Below are positions 6,979-12,470 of a DNA stretch of 12,470 nt, one piece after another; within the stretch, counting starts at the first letter, position 1, and each line of letters opens with the position of its first letter. The notes under the pieces are model-generated. The model ran no database searches, had not been told where the DNA came from, and saw only the letters and a list, made by a program, of their open reading frames with translations. This DNA comes from Coemansia sp. RSA 1804 (lineage: Eukaryota; Kickxellomycota; Kickxellomycetes; Kickxellales; Kickxellaceae). Where the stretch lies: NCBI GenBank assembly GCA_027578815.1, contig JANBTH010000707.1, positions 1-12,470 of the forward strand. The letters run 5' to 3'. Position numbers and translations under genes: made by a program.

Positions 6979-9900
6979 CTAAACATTTCCATATCCTCCG
7001 CCTCCTGGTGTCATCACCACAATGCGATCCTTCGGTCCCACAAACACGGTATTTTTTCCACCCAGATTCAGAACACGAAAGCCCTCCTTGCTCTGCGGTA
7101 TGTATCGCTTCCACAAGTTGATCCCGCGAGCGCCATTGTGTCCGCCCTCCAGACCCGGAGGCGAAAATACGCGGCGTTCGGTTAGCAGAGAGACGCTCAT
7201 TGCCTCTAGGAACTCGATTTCTCTTATGCACCCGTCTCCGCCCTTATGGGCCCCGTCTCCGCCGGTGGATGGCCGCAATGAAAACTGGTGGAGCACAACG
7301 GGATATCTGCGCTCAAAAATCTCTGGATCTGTTATTCTCGTGTTGGTCATGTGCGTGTGGACGCCGCTTTGCCCATCCCATGAAGGCCCAGCACCGTGGC
7401 CTCCCGCTATCGTCTCGTAGTAGCCCCAGCCCTCATAGTGCCTACCGTCTTGCTCTGTTGCTGGAACGCCAAAGGTCAAGTTGTTCATACAGCCCTGCGA
7501 CGCCGCTGCGGCACCAAATGCCGAGAGAACGACATCACACAGCCTCTGAGATGTCAGAACATTGCCGCCCACGACTGCTGCTGTAGCAGAAGGATGGAGG
7601 AATGTGCCTTCGGGAATCACAACCCGAACTGGCGCCAGACATCCTTGGTTGAGCGGAAGCTCATTCCGCACCATGCAGCGCAGACAATATATTATCGCGC
7701 TGTAAGTAACAGAGGGAGGCGCATTGGTGTTGCTGTATACCTCTGGTGATGTGCCTGAAAAGTCGAACAAAGCGCTGCCATCCTCGTCAATCTCAACGCA
7801 AAGATTGATTTTGCTACCGTCGTCCATAAAATCGTGGCTCTTAAGCTGTCTTGCTCCACTCGTCTTGCGAGTTTCCTTGAGCAACGAGCGTACTGCCGCT
7901 TCTGCGGTGCGCTGGATGTGCGACATGTACGCCTGCACGACGTCTAGTCCGTACTCGCCACATAGGTGATGCACAAGTCCGATTCCGCGATGGTTTGCGG
8001 CTATCTGCGCTTTAAGATCAGATAGCACATCTCTATAGTTGCGTGTGCCGCTACACCCGGGGTATCTTGCAGGCTCTTGCACAAGCACACGTCTGATTTC
8101 ATCTTCCTGTAGCTCGCCTTGCTTGACAATCTTGACTCCCATTGTGCTCGCGCCCTCCTGATATAGCTCTCTTGATGTTGGCGGCATACTCCCTGGCAAG
8201 ATGCCTCCAATGTCAGCATGATGGCCACGCGATGCTACAAAAAATATTATTCGGCTATCCTTGAACACTGGTGTTATAATCGTAATGTCAGGCAGGTGGG
8301 AGCCCCCCGCCTGTGGATGGTTGGCCATGATAACGTCGCCTTCGCTTAGATTGTTTGAAAACCTCTCTAACTGAAACTTGACTGCATGTGACATTGATCC
8401 CAGATGGACAGGAATATGTGGTGCATTTGCAACCAGGTTTCCGAGCTGATCAAACAAGGCACACGAAAAATCGAGCCGTTCTTTGATGTTTGTACTGACA
8501 CTAGTCTTCTCAAGAGTGCGTCCCATCTGCTCAGCAATGCTCATAAACCGATGTGCAAAGACCGAGAGCCGAATAGGATCTACCTCTTCTGTGGCAAGCT
8601 TGCCTTCAGATATGCTTGATGACCTGTCCGAAACGTTGTCTAGATGATCGAGGACTAGCTGTTCAGATGTAACGGTTGCAGTCCACCCAGGCTCAACAAG
8701 GATTGTGCTGTTACTATTCAACACAATAGACGGTCCAGTGATGACATCTCCCGAAGCTAGATCGTCAAGCTTAAGGATAGCCGTGTCATGATAGCCAGAC
8801 TGGAAATAAACAGGCGCGTAATCTACAAAAGCAGGATGGGTTTCAGGCATGTCAATTGATCTCTTTTCCATCGTCCGCAACTCTGTGTAGACATGCCCAT
8901 ATTCTGCCTCTGCCAACACTCCTCTTGCGCGCACACGTAGATCGTCCACTATTATATCGCGGCCTTGGTGAACAAACCCAAACTCCTGTTGATGCATAGC
9001 TTCGAATTTGGAGACAAAGGTGCTTTTGTCTGCTGGCTCAGGTACCATTATCGCCGTATCTGTTCCATCATAGCGCATATTAAAGAAGCGCTCGAATTTT
9101 ATTTGCGAGTTGCTGAATCCTTGCTTGCTGAGCTTTTCTCTGCAGGTATCTGCTAAATTGGTTAGTCGCAGCAAAAGAGCTTCTATTGTGTCCTCGGAGC
9201 ACACGTCTGCTGATGGCGCTTGCTCCTCATGAACGACTTCAGCCAGACCAAGGCCGTATGCCGAAAGCACAGACGCTAGGCGATGAACAAATACGCGCCG
9301 AATTCCAAGGTTTGCAGCAACCGCGCACGCATGTTGGCCGCCAGCTCCACCAAAGCATGCCAGCGCGTGCCTTTGAACATCATGGCCCTTGGCCTCGGTC
9401 AGAGCTCGGATCGGACGACACATTGCTTCGTTTGCAACATGCAGAAACCCCAATGCGACCTGCTCAATGCTCTTGTCACTGTGGACCTGTCCCAATGCAA
9501 TGCGCTCGGCCTGCATCTCGGAATTAATGCGATCCGTTAGGTTGACAAACAGGTCGCGCGGCGCCTGCAAATCAAGTGGTTGATCTTCATGGTCGCCAAA
9601 AATGTGGGGGAAATGTTCGGCTCTCAGGCGGCCAAGCAGAAGATTAGCATCAGTCACAGCAAGCGGTCCGCCTTTGCGGTAGCATGCAGGGCCAGGATGT
9701 GCGCCAGCACTCTCTGGTCCAACCGCCATAAGGCCATTTCGGAAAAACAGACGGGATCCGCCTCCAGCAGCGACAGTGTTGATGTCAAGCTGCGGCGCCT
9801 GCACAGTGACGCCTGCGGTCGTAGTCTCAAACACATGCTCAAAACGACCATCGAATCTGCTTACGTCGGTACTAGTGCCACCCATGTCGAATCCAATTAC

Positions 9901-10929
9901 TGGGACCTTTTCGTCAATGCTATAGGATGTCACTGCGTAGCCAACAACGCCAGCTGCCGGGCCAGAGAGGATTGCACGAAGGCCAGAGAAGCGGTCTACC
10001 GGCGCTAGGCCACCGTCGGACTGCATAAAGTCAACGCGCATATCCAGTATGCCGTCGTCAAATCCAGAGGAAAATCCATCAACGTAGCGCCGAATTACCG
10101 GCGTTAGATAAGCATCGGCTGTCGCCGAGTGTGCGCGGGGCACGATCTTTATCATTGGCACCAAGTCCGATGACAGGGTAATATGCCTAAAGCCAATATC
10201 ATGGGCAATTCTGCCAACAGTCTCCTCATGAGCAGTAAAAGTGTATGAGTGCATGAGACAGATTGCCACACTGCGGATGCCGCTGTCATAGACTTTTTGC
10301 AGATCGGTCCTAACGACATCCCAGTCCGGAGCTGACAAGACATCCACGTACTCTCCCGATTTTCCCAGCACAGACGTGCTGGCATGCTTGTCATTCGTGC
10401 TGGCTGCTCGTGGGTTCATGGTGTATCCTACGAGCGTCACTCTTTCGTCAATCTGGACAACGTCCTTGTAAAGGACATCGGGCTTAGCGATAGACAGGTC
10501 AAATATCCTTGGTCTTGCCTGGTTCCCGATCTTTAACAGGTCGTGGAATCCCTTGGTAATCACTAGTGCGCACGCCTCGCCCTTACGCTCCAGGAGCGCA
10601 TTCGTTGCAACCGTTGTGCCCATGCGGATAAACTTTATGTTACTTGTATCTAGCGGCTGGCTCCGAGGATGTGGTTTCCCCGTAGCAATCTCAAGAATAC
10701 GGCGGATTCCCTCACGTGGCGCATCAGGATAATGCTCAGGATCCTCGGATAGCAGCTTTACAACCACGATGCGCTCACCGCTAGGGAATTCGTTTGAGGG
10801 CTCTACTGGAAATACGCCGACACAGTCGGAGAAGGTGCCTCCTCTGTCAATACATATGCGGATAGCGTGTTTCCCATTGAGCGCCAAAGGAAGAAGTGCG
10901 CCAGCACCAGCGTCAGCTTGAAGAGCCAT
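6979..10929 (-). CDS. OXP1: ATP-dependent 5-oxoprolinase (hydantoinase A/B fusion)
   Basis: The enzyme hydrolyses 5-oxo-L-proline with ATP to L-glutamate, ADP and phosphate in the cytosol, recycling 5-oxoproline from glutathione and gamma-glutamyl turnover. The 1316-aa length is close to yeast Oxp1 (1286 aa). An N-terminal hydantoinase A/oxoprolinase half opens with the nucleotide-binding motif IDRGGTFSD (27-35) and a second phosphate-binding loop GFDMGGTSTD (346-355). FGGAGGQHACAVA near residue 523 marks the end of this catalytic core. The hydantoinase B half begins near 780 (DPIRLSVFAHRF), with PVHLGSM, QAGGSHLPD near 873, a Gly-rich GGHGAGPSWDG region, and the typical ending TPGGGGYGNV. 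Both halves look complete without frameshift or intron. The start (10929 to 10927) has good context, GACATGG. A short N-terminal Ala/Leu/Gly extension precedes the first domain. It diverges from ZIM17 across 449 bp. Other hydantoinase family members hydrolyse hydantoins, but the A-B fusion of this length is characteristic of eukaryotic 5-oxoprolinase. Confidence 0.95.
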   Translation of the reverse strand: MALQADAGAGALLPLALNGKHAIRICIDRGGTFSDCVGVFPVEPSNEFPSGERIVVVKLLSEDPEHYPDAPREGIRRILEIATGKPHPRSQPLDTSNIKFIRMGTTVATNALLERKGEACALVITKGFHDLLKIGNQARPRIFDLSIAKPDVLYKDVVQIDERVTLVGYTMNPRAASTNDKHASTSVLGKSGEYVDVLSAPDWDVVRTDLQKVYDSGIRSVAICLMHSYTFTAHEETVGRIAHDIGFRHITLSSDLVPMIKIVPRAHSATADAYLTPVIRRYVDGFSSGFDDGILDMRVDFMQSDGGLAPVDRFSGLRAILSGPAAGVVGYAVTSYSIDEKVPVIGFDMGGTSTDVSRFDGRFEHVFETTTAGVTVQAPQLDINTVAAGGGSRLFFRNGLMAVGPESAGAHPGPACYRKGGPLAVTDANLLLGRLRAEHFPHIFGDHEDQPLDLQAPRDLFVNLTDRINSEMQAERIALGQVHSDKSIEQVALGFLHVANEAMCRPIRALTEAKGHDVQRHALACFGGAGGQHACAVAANLGIRRVFVHRLASVLSAYGLGLAEVVHEEQAPSADVCSEDTIEALLLRLTNLADTCREKLSKQGFSNSQIKFERFFNMRYDGTDTAIMVPEPADKSTFVSKFEAMHQQEFGFVHQGRDIIVDDLRVRARGVLAEAEYGHVYTELRTMEKRSIDMPETHPAFVDYAPVYFQSGYHDTAILKLDDLASGDVITGPSIVLNSNSTILVEPGWTATVTSEQLVLDHLDNVSDRSSSISEGKLATEEVDPIRLSVFAHRFMSIAEQMGRTLEKTSVSTNIKERLDFSCALFDQLGNLVANAPHIPVHLGSMSHAVKFQLERFSNNLSEGDVIMANHPQAGGSHLPDITIITPVFKDSRIIFFVASRGHHADIGGILPGSMPPTSRELYQEGASTMGVKIVKQGELQEDEIRRVLVQEPARYPGCSGTRNYRDVLSDLKAQIAANHRGIGLVHHLCGEYGLDVVQAYMSHIQRTAEAAVRSLLKETRKTSGARQLKSHDFMDDGSKINLCVEIDEDGSALFDFSGTSPEVYSNTNAPPSVTYSAIIYCLRCMVRNELPLNQGCLAPVRVVIPEGTFLHPSATAAVVGGNVLTSQRLCDVVLSAFGAAAASQGCMNNLTFGVPATEQDGRHYEGWGYYETIAGGHGAGPSWDGQSGVHTHMTNTRITDPEIFERRYPVVLHQFSLRPSTGGDGAHKGGDGCIREIEFLEAMSVSLLTERRVFSPPGLEGGHNGARGINLWKRYIPQSKEGFRVLNLGGKNTVFVGPKDRIVVMTPGGGGYGNV

Positions 10930-11378
10930 GTCAAAAACAAAAAAAGTACTACGTTAAACACTAGAAAAAAAACCGATATTCCAAGGCGTTTGCTACAGTT
11001 TGAAGAAAGCAAAGGAAAGAGCGAATGTTGGACGCTTGATTTCTTCTTGTTGCCTAGACTCGTTGCCTTTTGGCTCACAGCCTTCAGTCTGAAAATGTGA
11101 TGTGATGTGCCAAGTGCGGAAGTTTTGGTTAAGGGGAGAATGAAACATTTGGCAGTCCTTCTTCCTATCCGCTCATGTGACATGCATGCATAATAACTAC
11201 GGCCTGCAGAGAAAAGCTCAGCCAAGCCAGCTTTGTGATGAACAAAAAATACTCGCGGAGAAGGAAAAGGATGTCTCTTATCATGAGAGTTTTACAATTT
11301 ATTCCTGCTCTTTCCTTGTCTAGCTCTCTGTCCTATCTACAACACTAGTATTTCATAGCATTTATTATTTACAAAGAT
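10930..11378. promoter_or_regulatory. Divergent intergenic region between OXP1 and ZIM17
   Basis: These 449 bp must contain both promoters. The ZIM17 side (about 11290-11378) shows the CT-rich then AT-rich pattern seen before other genes here. No clear TATA box or heat shock element was found on either side. The palindrome ATGCATGCAT (11182-11191) is the only obvious short symmetric element. No small gene with a recognisable product is visible. Confidence 0.55.
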
Positions 11379-11924
11379 ATGCTGCGCCATGGTGTATCGA
11401 GTCGCCTGAGCAGTATCTTTTTGCGACGCTCTGCACAATCAATCAAACAATACCATGATCCCGCATCCCAAAAAAGACGCGCTGCGAGTGCCATTGCTTG
11501 GCAGAACTCCATGGCAAGCCATGTCAGAGCTACAGCGTTAAATAACACAGCGCAACGTTACAAGACAACCGATGCGCACAGCGAACAGCATGCTTCTCCT
11601 AATGAGGACCGTATGCTGATCGGGTTCACTTGCAAGGTCTGCAACCATAGACAGTACAAGACAATGTCAAAAAATGCGTACAAAAACGGTGTTGTTTTAA
11701 TACAATGCGATGACTGCAAAAACAGGCATTTAATCGCAGACAACCTGAGTTGGTTTAGAGACAAAAGCGTCAACATAGAAAAGCTCATGAGCGAGAAAGG
11801 CGAGGAAGTACGACAGCTTAAGGATATGGGCTTGCTTGATGGGGTTGAGACGGACAAAGTAACAACAGCGCTCAAGGATTACGAAGATGTAGTGGCGAGA
11901 CGCAGCACCAAAGATGAAGAATGA
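11379..11924 (+). CDS. ZIM17: Mitochondrial DNL-type zinc finger protein Zim17/Hep1 (Tim15)
   Basis: Zim17/Hep1 binds mitochondrial Hsp70 in the matrix and keeps it from self-aggregating, supporting protein import and Fe-S protein biogenesis. The first about 60 residues are rich in Arg, Ser and Ala with the first acidic residue only at position 27, fitting a cleavable presequence. The DNL domain starts at about residue 79 (MLIGFTCKVC). It has two CxxC zinc-binding pairs, C85/C88 and C110/C113, and the family signature CxxCxNRHLIADNLSWF region, where Ser replaces the Gly commonly seen in DNLGWF. The C-terminal tail is charged, ending DEE. Length (181 aa) is typical of fungal members. The start is the first ATG after an AT-rich leader. 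The next gene downstream on the same strand also encodes a probable mitochondrial protein. Confidence 0.95.
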   Translation: MLRHGVSSRLSSIFLRRSAQSIKQYHDPASQKRRAASAIAWQNSMASHVRATALNNTAQRYKTTDAHSEQHASPNEDRMLIGFTCKVCNHRQYKTMSKNAYKNGVVLIQCDDCKNRHLIADNLSWFRDKSVNIEKLMSEKGEEVRQLKDMGLLDGVETDKVTTALKDYEDVVARRSTKDEE

Positions 11925-12123
11925 AAAAGTAATGGGCAGACGTGATCAATCATGATCGTGATCTGATTAATACTGTATTTTTTATAATGGCCAAAATTTT
12001 GGATAATGATCAGAGCCCTGTTCCGCCTATCTTTTCTTTTCTTTTTTTTTACTTTTCTTTACTTTGTATTAACGACATATATACACGACATCATACTTGT
12101 TTACTAAAGAAAAGGGAGAGAAA
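11925..12123. other. Short intergenic region between ZIM17 and the partial RRM gene
   Basis: These 199 bp hold four TGATC motifs (11943, 11952, 11958 area and 12008), a perfect 12-bp palindrome CCAAAATTTTGG (11991-12002), and a long T/C tract (about 12028-12065) before the next gene, similar to the tract ahead of DUO1. They serve as both the ZIM17 3' end and the next promoter. No gene is seen. Confidence 0.5.
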
Positions 12124-12470
12124 ATGCGTGCAACAAGGCTGCTGAATTTAACTCGGGGGGTCTCTTCTTCTGTGTCTCCTCTTAGCTGCATGAACAAATT
12201 CAATCATTCCTGTGGGATTCTACGGCTACAAAATCCGATAAAGAGCAGAGGGCTCACAACGCATCGAAAAGAAAATGAAAACAACCATGCGAAACTTGAC
12301 GATTCAGGAGTACCTCGTCATCCTTTGCGGGTGCGGGACCAGATTACACAGACACGCGGTTTGACTGCATCCGACATCAGCCCAACGCCTACGCTTACGG
12401 TTCGCCTATCCAACCTGCCAAGCAACACAACATCCGAAGATGTGCGGTTTTCGATATCCTCAAAGGATTT
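12124..12470 (+). CDS. Probable mitochondrial RNA-binding (RRM) protein, 3' truncated by the window
   Basis: From ATG 12124 the frame stays open for 115 codons plus two bases to the window edge. The start MRATRLLNLTRGVSSSVSP continues with Arg/Lys/Ser-rich, acid-poor sequence to about residue 48 (SRGLTTHRK), typical of a mitochondrial presequence. From about residue 89 the sequence TLTVRLSNLPSNTTSEDVR matches the first strand and helix of an RNA recognition motif, with VRLSNL fitting RNP2. Only the beginning of the domain is in view, and RNP1 would lie beyond the window. A ribosomal or other mitochondrial protein with a similar strand-Asn-Leu-Pro turn cannot be excluded. The 199-bp gap to ZIM17 and the preceding T/C tract support a separate gene. 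Confidence 0.68.
   Translation, partial: MRATRLLNLTRGVSSSVSPLSCMNKFNHSCGILRLQNPIKSRGLTTHRKENENNHAKLDDSGVPRHPLRVRDQITQTRGLTASDISPTPTLTVRLSNLPSNTTSEDVRFSISSKD

Noticed and set aside
9580..10008. 142-codon + strand frame inside OXP1
   Set aside because: Fully antisense to the conserved ATP-binding region of OXP1, with no domain of its own.
10803..11225. 140-codon - strand frame at the OXP1 5' end
   Set aside because: It overlaps the OXP1 start in another frame and runs into the divergent promoter. The hydrophobic stretch reflects A-rich promoter DNA read in reverse.

Overview
This is nuclear DNA from a fungus. A gene with a clear Duo1 signature (DASH kinetochore ring complex, essentially a fungal complex) lies beside a cytosolic Hsp104 disaggregase, and the genes are separated by short intergenic gaps with CT-rich stretches ahead of the start codons. 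No coding intron is needed to explain any gene, including a 3.95 kb uninterrupted frame. This fits an intron-poor fungus, perhaps an early-diverging lineage, but I cannot assign the taxon from the sequence alone.

Layout: 1-797 is non-coding DNA with the presumed promoter and leader of gene 1. Gene 1 (798-2732, +) encodes a Rho-family GTPase-activating protein with a BCH/CRAL-TRIO-like domain followed by a RhoGAP domain, as in p50RhoGAP/ARHGAP1. Its RhoGAP domain appears to be split by an acidic Asp/Asn-rich insertion. Then comes a 495-bp promoter with four TTC units in exact 10-bp phase (a step-type heat shock element) and a TATA box, driving HSP104 (3228-5906, +). DUO1 (6102-6845, +) follows, with a GCT-repeat poly-alanine tract and an Arg/Gly-rich tail. 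It converges on OXP1 (6979-10929, -), a full-length ATP-dependent 5-oxoprolinase. OXP1 shares a 449-bp divergent intergenic region with ZIM17 (11379-11924, +), the mitochondrial DNL-type zinc-finger partner of mtHsp70. The window ends inside a gene (12124 onward, +) whose product starts with a mitochondrial-type presequence and then what looks like the first strand of an RRM.

The genes do not form one pathway. They are housekeeping and stress functions: Rho signalling, protein disaggregation, spindle-kinetochore coupling, glutathione-related 5-oxoproline recycling, mitochondrial Hsp70 maintenance and probable mitochondrial RNA binding. I see no transposon, CRISPR array, tRNA or rRNA, and no evidence of a new multi-gene system. 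The observations most worth a second look are the HSP104 promoter architecture, the split RhoGAP domain, the elaborated Duo1 C-terminus, the Hsp104 C-terminus without the yeast-type acidic end motif, and the unresolved 5' ends of gene 1 and DUO1.
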